Program-made: the position numbers and the translations under genes
Source: Thermomonas sp. HDW16
GTDB taxonomy: Bacteria > Pseudomonadota > Gammaproteobacteria > Xanthomonadales > Xanthomonadaceae
DNA length: 64,000 nucleotides
Assembly (NCBI RefSeq): GCF_011302915.1
Contig: NZ_CP049872.1
Span: forward strand, 310,001-374,000
Direction: 5' to 3'
Notes under the pieces: generated by a model
What the model saw: the letters and a program-made list of their open reading frames with translations, nothing else
Database searches by the model: none
Told to the model about the DNA's origin: nothing
Shown here: piece by piece, positions 25,939 through 36,711 of the stretch
How the letters are laid out: each line of letters starts with the position of its first letter
Numbering within the stretch: the stretch's first letter is position 1

Positions 25939-28900
25939 CTATTTCTCCTTGCGCCAGTTGACCGAGGCGCGATTCTCCACCGTGCTGGATTCGACCTGGA
26001 TGTCGAAGCCCTTGCGCAGCAGGTACTTGAGCATCAGCACCTGGCCGGTGCCGAGCAGTGACACGCCATAGCCGACGTACAGCTTTGGCGACAGGTACTT
26101 GCCGACGCTGAGCACGTCGCTGCCGAGTGCGCGCGATTCGGTCACGCCGGCATCGTCCAGGCCGATGCGCGAACCGAGTTCGGCGGCCAGCAAACCGGTG
26201 CCCGCGTTGAGCGCGGATTTCGCCGCGCCGAGTTGGCGCGCTTCGTCGCCGGTCAGGCTCGAAAGCGGGCGGCCCAGGGTCAGGTAGGCCAGCGCTTCTG
26301 AATCGCTCTTGGCCGGATCGGAATAGACCGTTGCACGCGGCGCGGAGGCGCGGCCTTCGACGCGGATGCCGGCGGTGACGTCGCCGACTTCGCGTTCGGC
26401 GCGGATGTCCAGCACGGGATCGCCCACCAGCGTGTTCGACCACAGCAGGCGGCCGCGGGTGATCTGCAGGCGCTGCCCGTAGGCGGTGTAACGGCCGCCG
26501 ACTTCGAGCGCGCCGGTGCCGCGCATCTCGCGGCCGGGCGCGGCGCGCACGCGCAGGCTGCCGCCCAGCGTGCCGGTCAAGCCGAAGCCCTTGATGGCGA
26601 CGTCCTTGCCCATCACCAGGGCGAGATCCAGGTCCAGCGTGTTCGGCGTGCTGCGCTTGGGATCGACCGGATCCAGCACCACCACATCGCTGGATGCCGA
26701 TACGCCTTCGTCGAGGCGTTCCAGGTTGATGTCGGCCTCCGGTACGGTCACCGTGCCAGTCACCTGCAGGGGCTGGCCGGCGCGATAGCGCACCACCACG
26801 TCCGGATTCGCCACCGCGCGCAGTTGTCGGGTTTCCGCGATCAGCACGTTGGTGCCGCGCAGGTTCAACACCAGCGGCGTGTCCTGGTTTCGCCAACCCA
26901 GCGTGCCATCGACATCGAGCACGCCATCGCCGGAACGCACGCGGCCAACGATCCGCGCATTGCCGTCCGCCTGCGCCTGCATGCGCAGATCTCCTTCGCG
27001 AAGGGCGATGCCAAGCGAAGGCAGTTCCGTCGCGAAGTCCTGCAGATGGCCTTCGCCGCCGATGATCGGCGCAGCACGGGTGCCGGCAAGGCGCAGGTCG
27101 GCATCCAGCTTGCCGGTGGGCTCGACGATGTCCGGCGAGAACAATTCCATCCAGGTGAGTTCGTCGGTGTTGACCTTCACTTCGCCGGACAACGGCGCGT
27201 AATCGTCCCAACCGGTGGCAATGCGCGCATCGATGCGGCCGTCGTCGTTGAACACCGCGCCCAGGGTGGCGCCGATGCGTTGCGGATCGAACGTGGCATC
27301 CAGCTTGAGGTCGCGATAGCCGATGAGGTCGCGGCGCGCGCGCGCGCTGTTGCGCAGGCCGCCGCTGGCGGAGGTGATGGATGCGGTGCCGCGCCAGGCG
27401 TTGCCGGCGGGCGCGATGCGCGCATCAAGGTTGACGTCGCCATTCAACAGCCACGGCCGGCCATCCTCGCGTTCCGGCAGGTAGGGCACCAACAGTGCCA
27501 GCGGCAGCTGCTCGCCTTGCAGGTTCAAGCCGCGACGCGGCCAATCCGCATCCGCGCACAGGGTGCCGCCGGCGTTCGACTGCAGGCAGGCGCGCGACAA
27601 CGCACCGCTGCCGCCATCCCACGACCAGCGTGTCGGTTGTTGCAAAGTCCACGCCGCGCCCTTGCTCGGATCGAATTGCAACGCGGCCAGCGCACCCTGC
27701 CAGCGCGCGCCCTGCTTGTCCGCGTTGCCACGCAAGGCCAGTGCGCCGAGATCGCTGCGCGCATCGGCATCGAACTGCAACCGCTCCACTGCACCGCGCA
27801 GGTTGGCCCGCAGTTCGGACAGCGGCAGGCCCAGTTGCAGCCCCTGCGCGTCGATGGCGAGCGCGCCGTTGCCATTGCGCCAGGGCAGGCGACCCTTGGC
27901 GATGAAACGCTCGGCGCGGTAATCGCCGAAGGCCAGGCCTTCGCCACGCAGGTCGGCATCGACATCGGGCGCGTTGCGCGTGCCGCGCAGTTTCAATATG
28001 CCGCGCACGCTGCCGCGGCCATCCGGCAGCAGGTCATTCAATTGCAGCGGCGACAGGTTGGCATCGACCTCGATATTGCCGGCGATACGGCCGCGCGCGT
28101 CGATGCGGCTGCCGCCCAGCGAGAGCGCGACATCGCCGCTGTAATGCTCGCCATCCACATCCAGCGTGCCGCGGCCGCCGAGCGCGCGCCCGCGCAGCGT
28201 GCCGCCAAGGTCACGTGCATCGACATGCGCGAGGAGCGTGCCGTTTTCGCGCAATCCGCCATCGCTTTCGATGCGGCCGTTGACCGCGCCGGGCCAATCC
28301 GGCAGGAAATAGCCCGGGTCGAAGCCGGCCAGCGTGGCGTTCGCCTTCCATTGAAGCGTCGGTGCCCACGCCACGTTGCCGGTTGCATCCAGCCGGCCCT
28401 GCGGCATGCTCGCCTGCAATTTCCGAATACGGACACCCGCGCGATCGCCGATGCCATCGAACACGACATGGGCGGTTTCCTTGTCGCGGTGCAGGGTCGC
28501 CTTGCCGACGGCGGCCCAATGTTCCGGCTTGCCTGCGATGCCGAAGTCCGCATCGCCGCCGACCATCGTCTTGCCGTCGTCGCTGTTCCAGCGCAGGCCA
28601 CGCGCGTTGATGGCGAACTTCAGCGATGACGCCTGTGGGTCGTGCAGGTCGGCCGTGCCGTTGGCAGTGACGCGACCATCGAACACGTCCACCACCAGCG
28701 GCTGCAGACGCAGCACCTTGTCGTCGAGGCTGAGCTTCGACGGCTGCAGGTTGGCGATGAAACCGCCTTGCTTGACGTTGCCTCGCAGGTTCGCGCTGCC
28801 GCCGGTGCCGTCGGCGCTGAGGTTGAAGGAGAGCGGGGTCGTTGCCTCGCCGCTGCCGGTCAGCAGGCCGATGTCCAGCGCTTCGCTGTCGGCGCGCAAC

Positions 28901-29847
28901 AACCAGCGCGGGACATCTTGATTGCCGCGCAGGGTGAGTGTCGCGTGCAAAGGCGCGGGCGCGCGACCGCCGATCGCCACGTCCATGTTCGACAGGTTTC
29001 CGCGTGCGAGCAGGCCGATGCGCGGCGCGGTCTGTCCGGCCGGCGCGGGCAACACGGCGGTGACGAGCAGGTCGCTGCGAAAATCTTCGCGTGGGATGTA
29101 ATCGCCATGCGCGGCGAAGCGTCCGCGGTCGCTATCGACCACCAGTCGTTCGACATGCAAGGCGCCATGCGCGGCATCCAGCCCGCCGCGTGCGCGGCGG
29201 ATATCGATCAACGCTTCGCCTTCCTGCATCACTTTCAGACCATCGATGTGGATGGCATCGGCCTGCAGCGCCAGCGGCGGCTCGATCTGCGGCAGCACAT
29301 CGGGCCAACGCGGCAATTCGAAGGGTTTGTCGCTGCGCGGCAGGTTCAGCGTCGCGCCTTCGATGTCGAGTGCATCCAGCCGCAAGGTGCGCCCAAGCAA
29401 CGGGCGAATGGCGGGATCGAGCGTGACCGTCTTCGCATCGAACATGATGCGACCCATCGCGCAGCTCGCGGTCGATGTCGGTACGCAGTCGGGATCGCGC
29501 TGGCGCGGCATCGAGAAATGCACGCCATGCAACACCATCGGCCCCGCGGCCGGGCCTTCCGCGGATTGCCAGGTGAGTTCGGTGCCGGCGGGCAGCCGCG
29601 CCACGATCTGCCGCAGCAGCACGTCGCGCCCACCGATCGTCATCAGCAGCCAATAGAGCAGTAATGCGACGATGGCAGCCGTGGCCAGCGTAGTCAGTGC
29701 GCCGCGCCGCGCGATCTTGCGCTGCCGGCTGCGGCGCAGGCGGCCGATTTCGGCCAGGCGTTCGTCGCGCTGTTCGTCGCTGGCATCGTTCGCCAACGGC
29801 TCCAGGCCGTAACGGCGATAACGCTGGTAGCGTGCACGCAACGTCAC
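25939..29847 (-). CDS. tamB: Translocation and assembly module protein TamB
   Basis: A 1302-residue inner-membrane-anchored protein of the AsmA-like/TamB family that spans the periplasm and works with TamA in outer-membrane protein or lipid transport. One N-terminal transmembrane helix (about residues 50-69) is followed by a long beta-rich repetitive body and the C-terminal DUF490 domain (DLDLALVMGKDVAIKG through YGQRLQITRGRLLW to the end). GTG at 29847 overlaps the tamA stop by 4 nt; other starts would lie inside tamA. Strong context. Confidence 0.95.
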   Translation of the reverse strand: MTLRARYQRYRRYGLEPLANDASDEQRDERLAEIGRLRRSRQRKIARRGALTTLATAAIVALLLYWLLMTIGGRDVLLRQIVARLPAGTELTWQSAEGPAAGPMVLHGVHFSMPRQRDPDCVPTSTASCAMGRIMFDAKTVTLDPAIRPLLGRTLRLDALDIEGATLNLPRSDKPFELPRWPDVLPQIEPPLALQADAIHIDGLKVMQEGEALIDIRRARGGLDAAHGALHVERLVVDSDRGRFAAHGDYIPREDFRSDLLVTAVLPAPAGQTAPRIGLLARGNLSNMDVAIGGRAPAPLHATLTLRGNQDVPRWLLRADSEALDIGLLTGSGEATTPLSFNLSADGTGGSANLRGNVKQGGFIANLQPSKLSLDDKVLRLQPLVVDVFDGRVTANGTADLHDPQASSLKFAINARGLRWNSDDGKTMVGGDADFGIAGKPEHWAAVGKATLHRDKETAHVVFDGIGDRAGVRIRKLQASMPQGRLDATGNVAWAPTLQWKANATLAGFDPGYFLPDWPGAVNGRIESDGGLRENGTLLAHVDARDLGGTLRGRALGGRGTLDVDGEHYSGDVALSLGGSRIDARGRIAGNIEVDANLSPLQLNDLLPDGRGSVRGILKLRGTRNAPDVDADLRGEGLAFGDYRAERFIAKGRLPWRNGNGALAIDAQGLQLGLPLSELRANLRGAVERLQFDADARSDLGALALRGNADKQGARWQGALAALQFDPSKGAAWTLQQPTRWSWDGGSGALSRACLQSNAGGTLCADADWPRRGLNLQGEQLPLALLVPYLPEREDGRPWLLNGDVNLDARIAPAGNAWRGTASITSASGGLRNSARARRDLIGYRDLKLDATFDPQRIGATLGAVFNDDGRIDARIATGWDDYAPLSGEVKVNTDELTWMELFSPDIVEPTGKLDADLRLAGTRAAPIIGGEGHLQDFATELPSLGIALREGDLRMQAQADGNARIVGRVRSGDGVLDVDGTLGWRNQDTPLVLNLRGTNVLIAETRQLRAVANPDVVVRYRAGQPLQVTGTVTVPEADINLERLDEGVSASSDVVVLDPVDPKRSTPNTLDLDLALVMGKDVAIKGFGLTGTLGGSLRVRAAPGREMRGTGALEVGGRYTAYGQRLQITRGRLLWSNTLVGDPVLDIRAEREVGDVTAGIRVEGRASAPRATVYSDPAKSDSEALAYLTLGRPLSSLTGDEARQLGAAKSALNAGTGLLAAELGSRIGLDDAGVTESRALGSDVLSVGKYLSPKLYVGYGVSLLGTGQVLMLKYLLRKGFDIQVESSTVENRASVNWRKEK

Positions 29848-31697
29848 AAGTCGGCACCGATGTTGAGGTGCAGGGTGAACGGCGAATCCGGCGAATCCAA
29901 CCCGCGCGCGATATCGATGCGCACCGGTCCCACCGGCGAACGCCAGCGCAGGCCGATGCCGACGCCGGTATGCATGTCCGGACGCTTGCCATTGAACGCG
30001 CTGCCGCTGTCCACGAATACCGCCGCACCCCAGGGCCCGGCGAAGTAGCGTTCGTATTCGACACTGGCGGTCACCACGTTGGGCGCACCGAGTGCATAGG
30101 TCTCGCCCACGCTGTTGACGATGCGCGGACCGACTTCGCGCCAGCCGTAGCCACGGATGCTGCGGTCGCCGCCGGCGTAGTAGCGCAGGCTGGGTGGCAG
30201 GTCGAGCAGTTCGCCGGTGAAGGTGTGGCCGGCCTCGCCGCGCACGATCAGCCGGCTGTCGGCATCGAAGCCGTGGAACCACTGTGCGGTGGCATGCAGC
30301 TGGGCGAACGTGGCGTGGCCGTTCGCGCCGCCCTTGCCGCCGCGCAGGGTGAGCGTGCCGCCGGAACCGCGGCGTGGGGCCAGGCGATCGTCCACGTCGA
30401 TGTATTCGGCACGCAGCGAGGGAAAATAGAAGCTGGCGTACTGGTAGTCGGTAATCGGCCGGTTGGGCGTGAAGTAGGACCAGCGTTCGCGCAGCACGTG
30501 CGCGGAGGCGATCAAGTTCAAGTGGTCGTTGTACTGGCCGCTGCGACTGGCCACGAATTCCAGCCGGCGGTTGTCCAGCGAATCGGTCTGCTCATCGGCC
30601 GCTTGCAGGCTGGCGGTGTACCAGCCGTCCAACCAGGCGAACGCCGGCACGCGGTACTGCACGGTCGCGGTCTTGCGTTTGCTGGCGTAGTCGATCTGCG
30701 CCAGCGCCTTGTGGCCACGGCTGTTGAGATAGCGTCGCTCCATGCCCAGGCTGAAGCCGGCGCCGCTGCGGGTGCCGTAATTCACGCCGGCGCTGTAGAT
30801 GCTGCGCGGCGCGGGCGTCAGGTTGACCTGCACGGGCACGACCTTGTCCTTCGCGTTCTCGGGCTGCGGCAGGATCTCGACAAGTCCGAAATAGTCCAGC
30901 GCCACCAGCGAGCGACGCAGGCGTTCCAGTTCGAGGTCGTCATACGCATCGCCTGGCTTCCAGCCAATCAGTTTCTGCAGCAGGTCATCGCGAATGATGG
31001 GCGTGGGCGTTTGCAAGAACATGGCATCGCCCAAGGCGTAGCGTGCGCCGCTGGTCCAGCGCAGGTCGATGTCGGCGGCGTTCTCGGCGCGGGTGACTTC
31101 GACCCGGTGCGCGGTGAAATCGGCATCGAAATAGCCATGCCCGCCCAGCGTGCGGCTGACCTTCGACTTGCTGGCCTCGTACAACGTGTGATCGAGCACG
31201 TCACCCTTGCGCGGCGCGAAACTGGCCAACGCGCGGCGCACGCCGGCATCCTCGCCGGCTTCACCTTCAACGCCGACATTCCATGCGCGCACGCGCACCG
31301 GCGAGCCGGGCTCCACGCGGATGCTCACGGTGAGGGTGCGCGTGTCCTCGCCACTGTCGGCATCGGCGGTCGCGGTGCGCGCGGCGGGTTGCGTCTCCGC
31401 GCCTTCCGGCACGCTGCGGTCGCTGCGCTGGATGACGATGGTGGGCGAGTAGTAGCCGAACGGTTCCAGCGCCTCGCGGGTCTCGGCTTCGGCTTCGCGC
31501 AGCAGGTAGGCCAGGCGGCGGCCGGACAGGTTCTTGCCCATCGAATCGTTGAGCGACAGCGAAACACGCACGTTCTGCGCCATCGATTCATCTGGAAGGC
31601 CGCTGACATCGACGCGGGTCACGGTGATCGCGGAGGCCGGCAGCGCCGCTGCGCAGTAGGCGAGGGCGATCAGCAGGCGTGAGGAGGATGGCGGCAT
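29844..31697 (-). CDS. tamA: Outer-membrane assembly protein TamA (Omp85 family)
   Basis: A 617-residue protein with a Sec signal peptide (MPPSSSRLLIALAYCAAALPASA), three POTRA-like domains and a C-terminal Omp85 barrel. The barrel includes the conserved GGDRSIRGYG motif, a TamA/BamA hallmark, and ends in the terminal strand FTLHLNIGADL. The ATG at 31697 is preferred because the frame upstream contains only a TTG. It partners with TamB. A repeat-like element lies between this gene and glyS. Confidence 0.95.
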   Translation of the reverse strand: MPPSSSRLLIALAYCAAALPASAITVTRVDVSGLPDESMAQNVRVSLSLNDSMGKNLSGRRLAYLLREAEAETREALEPFGYYSPTIVIQRSDRSVPEGAETQPAARTATADADSGEDTRTLTVSIRVEPGSPVRVRAWNVGVEGEAGEDAGVRRALASFAPRKGDVLDHTLYEASKSKVSRTLGGHGYFDADFTAHRVEVTRAENAADIDLRWTSGARYALGDAMFLQTPTPIIRDDLLQKLIGWKPGDAYDDLELERLRRSLVALDYFGLVEILPQPENAKDKVVPVQVNLTPAPRSIYSAGVNYGTRSGAGFSLGMERRYLNSRGHKALAQIDYASKRKTATVQYRVPAFAWLDGWYTASLQAADEQTDSLDNRRLEFVASRSGQYNDHLNLIASAHVLRERWSYFTPNRPITDYQYASFYFPSLRAEYIDVDDRLAPRRGSGGTLTLRGGKGGANGHATFAQLHATAQWFHGFDADSRLIVRGEAGHTFTGELLDLPPSLRYYAGGDRSIRGYGWREVGPRIVNSVGETYALGAPNVVTASVEYERYFAGPWGAAVFVDSGSAFNGKRPDMHTGVGIGLRWRSPVGPVRIDIARGLDSPDSPFTLHLNIGADL

Positions 31698-31744
31698 CGG
31701 TGCAGGATACCGATGCGGCGTCAACGAACGATTAATTTCAACCC

Positions 31745-31849
31745 CGTCATTCCGGCTTTCGCCGGAATTCAGGCCGTCGCCCGCATTTGAAGCGACGGGA
31801 TCCCGGCTTGAACAACCATCCGGTTGTTGGAAGCGGCGCCGGGATGACG
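31745..31849. repeat. REP-like palindromic element
   Basis: Outer arms CGTCATTCCGGC (31745-31756) and GCCGGGATGACG (31838-31849) pair with one G-T wobble. Inside are stems ATTCCGGC/GCCGGAAT (31749-31768), CCGTCGC/GCGACGG (31774-31798) and AACAACC/GGTTGTT (31811-31828). CGTCATTCCGGC-type palindromes are common interspersed repeats in many proteobacteria; copy number here is unseen. Confidence 0.65.
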
Positions 31850-31857
31850 AAACGGCA

Positions 31858-34029
31858 TTACGCGGACAGGTGCTCGATGGCGGCCACGCTGCCCAGCCGG
31901 TCGGACAGGCGCTTGAGCAGGGCCAGCCGGTTGGCGCGGATCGCCGGATCGTCCACGTTGACCATCACGCTGTCGAAGAACGCATCCACCTGCGGGCGCA
32001 GGCGCGCGAGATGCGCCAGCACGTCCACGTAATCCCCATGCGCCAGCGCGTGGCCGGTCTCGCCATAGGCCGCTTCCACCGCTTCGGCCAAGGCGAATTC
32101 CGCCGGTTCGCGCAGCAGCTGTTCGTCTTCCATGCCGGGGATTTCGATGTCGGCTTTCTTCAGGATATTGCCGATGCGCTTGTTGGCCGCCGCCAGCGCC
32201 GCGGCTTCCGGCAATTGCGCAAAGGTGCCGATGGCGTCGACGCGGCGGTCGAAGTCGTACAGCGACTTCGGCTTGAGTTCGGCGACGGCGTTGAAATGCG
32301 AGGCGGGGACGCCCTTGTCGGCGTAGTAGCCGCGGAGGCGGTCGAGGATGAACGGATATGCGTCGTCATAACCCAGTGGAACGATTGACCTCAGCTCGCC
32401 GGCGTATTTGTTCTCGGCAGTCATCTCTACAGCATCGGCAGCTTGACGCACCTCTTCGCGCTTTTCGCTTTCGATGAGCATGATCCGGTTCAAAACGTTA
32501 CCGAACGCTTGTCGGATCAAATCATCTAGGTCCAATTCAAAGCCGCTCTCGATAATCGTCCGCGCCAACCCCAACGCATTGCGCCGCAGCGCAAACGGAT
32601 CCTTGTTGCCGGTCGGCTTCAGTCCTGCGGCGAAACCGCCCGCCAGCGTGTCCAAGCGTTCCGCAATCGCCAGCACCTTGCCCACGCCACTCAGCGCGAT
32701 ATCGTCGCCGGCGAAGCGCGGTTGGTAGGCCTCGTCGATGGCCAGCGCGACTTCGGCTGGTTCGTTCGCGCGCTGCGCGTAATAGCGGCCGGCAATGCCC
32801 TGCAGTTCCGGAAACTCGTTGACCATCCGGCTTTGCAGGTCGTTCTTGGCCAGCAGCCCAGCGCGCTTGGCGAGTACGGCATCCACGCCCACCTGCGGCG
32901 CGATCGCTTCGGCCAACGCGGCCACGCGCTGCACCTTGTCGGCCACGCTGCCCAGCTTGGCCTGATAGGTGACGGTGGCAAGCCCGGCGCCCATCGCTTC
33001 GAGCCCCTGCTTCAGGTCTTCGTCGAAGAAGAACTTGGCATCGGCGAAGCGCGGGCGGATCACGCGCTCGTAACCCTTGCGGATTTCAGAGGCGTCCTTC
33101 GATTCGATATTGGCGATGCCGACGAAGTGCTCGGTCAGCTTGCCGCCATCGTCCAGCACCGGGAAAAACTTCTGGTTGGTCTCCATCGTCGCGACCAGCG
33201 CTTCCTGCGGCACGTCGAGGAATTCGCGCTCGAATGAACAGGTCACCGCCACCGGCCATTCGTTGAGGCAGTTCACCTGCTCCAGGTTGTCGGCATCGAC
33301 GCGCGCGCTGCCGCCTGCGGCCTTCGCTGCGGTCTCGACTTCCGCGATGATGCGCGCGCGACGTGCGTCGGCATCCACCAGCACGAACGCGGCGCGCAGG
33401 GCCTCCACGTATTCGTCGGGGCGACCGATCCATACCGGCTTGTCATACATGAAGCGGTGGCCGCGGCTGTTGCGGCCGGCGCGGATACCGAATGCTTCCA
33501 GTTCCACCACCTCATCGCCGAACAACACCACCAGCCAATGCACCGGACGGGCGAAGCCATGGGAGTGATCGCCCCAGCGCATCGGCTTGGGGATCGGCAT
33601 GCCGGCCAGCGCCTCGTCCAGCACGTCCTGCAGCAGGTCGCGGGTGCGCACGCCGGCGCGGGAGCTGCGATGCACGAAGCGTTCGCCCTTGTTGTCGGAC
33701 ATGCGCTCCAGCTGCGTCCACTCCACGCCCGCCTTGGCGGCGAAGCCTTCCAGCGCGCGGGTCGGCTTGCCTTCGGCATCCAGCGCGATGTTGAGATACG
33801 GGCCCAGCGTTTCGCTGGCCTGTGCCGGTTGTTCAACGGCAACGCCCGGCAACAGCACCGCGATGCGGCGTGGCGAGTACAGCGGCTTGGCATGGCCACG
33901 TTCGATGGTGATGCCGCGCTTTTCCAGCGCCGCGATCACGCCGTCGAAGAAGGCATGGGCCAGACCGGGCAATGCCTTGACCGGCAGTTCCTCGGTACCG
34001 AGTTCGATCAGCAGCGGTTGCATGCTCAT
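31858..34029 (-). CDS. glyS: Glycine-tRNA ligase beta subunit
   Basis: A 723-residue subunit of the alpha2beta2 glycyl-tRNA synthetase. The N-terminus [24 protein letters not shown] is the GlyS signature. ATG at 34029 follows GGAGGTGG and overlaps the glyQ stop (ATGA), so both subunits are made together. It charges tRNA-Gly with glycine using ATP. Confidence 0.97.
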   Translation of the reverse strand: MSMQPLLIELGTEELPVKALPGLAHAFFDGVIAALEKRGITIERGHAKPLYSPRRIAVLLPGVAVEQPAQASETLGPYLNIALDAEGKPTRALEGFAAKAGVEWTQLERMSDNKGERFVHRSSRAGVRTRDLLQDVLDEALAGMPIPKPMRWGDHSHGFARPVHWLVVLFGDEVVELEAFGIRAGRNSRGHRFMYDKPVWIGRPDEYVEALRAAFVLVDADARRARIIAEVETAAKAAGGSARVDADNLEQVNCLNEWPVAVTCSFEREFLDVPQEALVATMETNQKFFPVLDDGGKLTEHFVGIANIESKDASEIRKGYERVIRPRFADAKFFFDEDLKQGLEAMGAGLATVTYQAKLGSVADKVQRVAALAEAIAPQVGVDAVLAKRAGLLAKNDLQSRMVNEFPELQGIAGRYYAQRANEPAEVALAIDEAYQPRFAGDDIALSGVGKVLAIAERLDTLAGGFAAGLKPTGNKDPFALRRNALGLARTIIESGFELDLDDLIRQAFGNVLNRIMLIESEKREEVRQAADAVEMTAENKYAGELRSIVPLGYDDAYPFILDRLRGYYADKGVPASHFNAVAELKPKSLYDFDRRVDAIGTFAQLPEAAALAAANKRIGNILKKADIEIPGMEDEQLLREPAEFALAEAVEAAYGETGHALAHGDYVDVLAHLARLRPQVDAFFDSVMVNVDDPAIRANRLALLKRLSDRLGSVAAIEHLSA

Positions 34030-34949
34030 GCCGCCACCTCCTGTGTTGCCACCTGTTGTTTCAACGCCGGGAAACCGAGTTTCTCGCGCTGCGCGAAGTA
34101 GGCTTCGGCCACCGCTTGCGAGAGCTTGCGCACGCGCAGGATGTAGCGCTGGCGTTCGGTGACGGAAATCGCGCGGCGCGCGTCCAGCAGGTTGAAGCTG
34201 TGCGATGCCTTGCACACCTGGTCATAGGCCGGCAGCGGCAGGTCGAGTTCGATCAACTTGAACGCCTCACGCTCGCAGGCATCGAAGCGATGGAACAGTT
34301 CGGCCACGTCGGCGTACTCGAAGTTGTATGCGGACTGTTCGACTTCGTTCTGGTGATACACGTCGCCGTAGGTCACCGGCGTGCCGTCCGGCCCGTAGGT
34401 CCACACGATGTCGAACACGTTGTCGACGTTCTGCAGGTACATGCACAGGCGTTCCAGGCCGTAGGTGATCTCGCCGAGCACCGGCTTGCACTCCAGGCCG
34501 CCGGCCTGCTGGAAATAGGTGAACTGGGTGACTTCCATGCCGTTCAACCACACTTCCCAACCCAGGCCCCAGGCGCCCAGCGTCGGGCTTTCCCAGTTGT
34601 CCTCGACCAGGCGCAGGTCGTGCACCAGCGGGTCGATGCCGAGCGCCTTCAGCGACTCGAAATACAGCTCGACGATATTGTCCGGCGAGGGCTTCATCGC
34701 CACCTGGTACTGGTAGTAGCGCTGCAGGCGGTTGGGGTTTTCGCCATAGCGGCCGTCTGTCGGCCGGCGGCAGGGCTGCACGTAGGCGGCATTCCACGGC
34801 TCCGGCCCCAGCGCGCGCAGGAAGGTGGCCGGATGGAAGGTGCCGGCGCCGACTTCAAGATCGAGCGGCTGGATCAGCACGCAGCCCTGTTCGGCCCAGT
34901 AGGCATTCAGGCGGGTGATGAGTTGCTGGAAGGTGATCGGAACGGCCAT
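34026..34949 (-). CDS. glyQ: Glycine-tRNA ligase alpha subunit
   Basis: A 307-residue catalytic subunit. [46 protein letters not shown] and [23 protein letters not shown] are GlyQ features. ATG 34949 is preferred; the longer frame would start with TTG. First gene of the glyQS operon and divergent from the amidotransferase gene. Confidence 0.98.
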   Translation of the reverse strand: MAVPITFQQLITRLNAYWAEQGCVLIQPLDLEVGAGTFHPATFLRALGPEPWNAAYVQPCRRPTDGRYGENPNRLQRYYQYQVAMKPSPDNIVELYFESLKALGIDPLVHDLRLVEDNWESPTLGAWGLGWEVWLNGMEVTQFTYFQQAGGLECKPVLGEITYGLERLCMYLQNVDNVFDIVWTYGPDGTPVTYGDVYHQNEVEQSAYNFEYADVAELFHRFDACEREAFKLIELDLPLPAYDQVCKASHSFNLLDARRAISVTERQRYILRVRKLSQAVAEAYFAQREKLGFPALKQQVATQEVAA

Positions 34950-35007
34950 GGACGGGCGTGTTTGCAACGGGGCCGGCTAGTATAGAGGGGTCACTTTGGA
35001 GCCCCGG

Positions 35008-35733
35008 ATGACCGTGCCCTTCCTCATCCTGCAGACCGGCCAGCCGGTCGCCTCGATGCGCCGGCACGGCAGCTTCGCCCACTGGATCCGGGTGGCCGCC
35101 GGGCTGGAACGCGACGAAGCCGTGGTGGTCGATGTCGAACGTGGCGATGCGCTGCCCGACCGCGAGGGCTTCGCCGGGGCGATCATCACCGGTTCGGCGG
35201 CGATGGTCACCGACCGCCACGACTGGAGCGAACGCAGCGCCGAGTGGTTGCGAGACGCCGCGCACGGCGGCCTGCCGCTGCTCGGCATCTGCTACGGCCA
35301 CCAGCTGATCGCGCATGCGCTGGGTGGGGAAGTGGGGGTCAATCCGACCGGCCGCGAGATGGGCACCATCCAGCTCGACCTGCACCCACCGGCCGCGTAC
35401 GATCCGCTGTTCACCGGCCTGCCGACACGCATCCCGGCGCAGGCCACCCACCTGCAGAGCGTGCTGCGGTTGCCGGACGGCGCCACCGTGCTGGCCAAAT
35501 CCGACCAGGACGCGACGCATGCCTTCCGCTGGGGCGGTGCGGTCTGGGGGCTGCAGTTCCACCCGGAATTCAGCACCACCCACATGCGCGGCTATATCCG
35601 CGCGCGCAGCGACGCGCTTGCGCAGGAAGGCCGTTGCGGCAAACGACTGGCGCGTCAGGTGAGCGCCGCGCCGCAAGCGCGCCAGGTGTTGCGCCGGTTC
35701 GTGCGGCATGTGCGGGAATCGCGCCAAGGTTGA
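35008..35733 (+). CDS. Class I glutamine amidotransferase
   Basis: A 241-residue stand-alone class I GATase. The nucleophile Cys is in LLGICYGHQLIAHAL and the triad His/Glu in LQFHPEFS. Stand-alone domains of this type, sometimes called GMP synthase-like, act in amine or nucleotide metabolism; the target is not known. The ATG at 35008 follows GGAGCCCCGG. Its stop lies 58 nt before the membrane protein gene, so the two may be co-transcribed. Confidence 0.86.
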   Translation: MTVPFLILQTGQPVASMRRHGSFAHWIRVAAGLERDEAVVVDVERGDALPDREGFAGAIITGSAAMVTDRHDWSERSAEWLRDAAHGGLPLLGICYGHQLIAHALGGEVGVNPTGREMGTIQLDLHPPAAYDPLFTGLPTRIPAQATHLQSVLRLPDGATVLAKSDQDATHAFRWGGAVWGLQFHPEFSTTHMRGYIRARSDALAQEGRCGKRLARQVSAAPQARQVLRRFVRHVRESRQG

Positions 35734-35791
35734 GTATGCTGGGCGCATTGCGGGATTCGCCCGCTCTGGATCGAGCCAAGGGGAAGCAGGG

Positions 35792-36700
35792 ATGACGACG
35801 CGTGCGGTGGGGGCAGGGGCCGGCATCGGCTGGTTGAAACAGGCGGTGAACCTGGGGCGCAACAACCCGAAGGCGATCTTCGGCGGGGCCGCGTTGCTGC
35901 TGGCAGTGATCCTCGCGCTTGGGATCGGTTTCGGACTGGCGGCGGTGCTGCTGGGCGGTGCGATGAAGAACGGCAGCGTCGCGATGGTCGCGCTGTTCGT
36001 GTTCAGCGGGGTGGCGATGGTGGTGATGGCGGCCTTGATCGTCGGTTACCTGCGCCTGTTGGACGCAGTGGAAAACGGCCAACCGGCCAGTGCCGCGGAC
36101 GTGTTCGCGGGGTTCTCCGACATGGCGGTAAGCGGCCGTGCGATCGGCTTCATCCTGCTGCTCGCAATCGCGCAGAACCTGTTGCTGGCCCTGCTGATCA
36201 GTGCGCTGGCGCCCGGCTTCGGTGATTGGTACCTGCAGAACCTGCAGGATTCGATGGCGGGCGTGGAAGCGGTGCCGACCATCCCGACCGGTTTCGGCGC
36301 GGCGATGGTCATCATGTGGACGATCGGCCTGTTCGGTTATGCGGTGCAGTCGATCGGCTTGGGCCAGGTCGCGTTGCGCAACCGCGGCATCGGCGGCGCG
36401 CTTGGCGATGGCGTGAAGGGCGCGGCCAAGAACCTGCTGCCGCTGCTGGTGTTCCTGCTGGTGGTGGTGGCGGCCGTCGTCGTGTTGATGCTGGTGGTGT
36501 TCCTGGGCGCGATGCTGCTTGGCGTCGTCGCCAAGCTGCTGGGCGGCTGGGTGGTCGCGCTGGTCGGAATCCCGCTCTACATCGCCTTCATCCTGGCGAT
36601 GTTGGTGGTGATGTTCGGCGTCATGTACTTCATGTGGCGCGACGTTTGCGGCGACGGCACGGCGTTGGCCGCGTCCAGCGACGATCGCATCGAGCTCTAG
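35792..36700 (+). CDS. Multi-pass membrane protein, unknown function
   Basis: A 302-residue protein with about six to seven hydrophobic helices; the N-terminal WLKQAVNLGRNNPKAIFGGAALLL recalls the BPSS1780-type membrane family. ATG at 35792 has GGGGAAGCAGGG upstream. No enzymatic motif. Nearby genes give no strong hint. It converges with the RDD gene 11 nt later. Confidence 0.7.
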   Translation: MTTRAVGAGAGIGWLKQAVNLGRNNPKAIFGGAALLLAVILALGIGFGLAAVLLGGAMKNGSVAMVALFVFSGVAMVVMAALIVGYLRLLDAVENGQPASAADVFAGFSDMAVSGRAIGFILLLAIAQNLLLALLISALAPGFGDWYLQNLQDSMAGVEAVPTIPTGFGAAMVIMWTIGLFGYAVQSIGLGQVALRNRGIGGALGDGVKGAAKNLLPLLVFLLVVVAAVVVLMLVVFLGAMLLGVVAKLLGGWVVALVGIPLYIAFILAMLVVMFGVMYFMWRDVCGDGTALAASSDDRIEL

Positions 36701-36711
36701 TCCCACCGCGG

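Noticed and set aside
26824..28629. Open frame of about 600 codons antisense to tamB
   Set aside because: Same GC effect; no domain or start context, and it lies wholly inside tamB.
29697..31682. Open frame of about 660 codons antisense to tamA
   Set aside because: No family features; tamA on minus has signal peptide, POTRA and barrel signatures.
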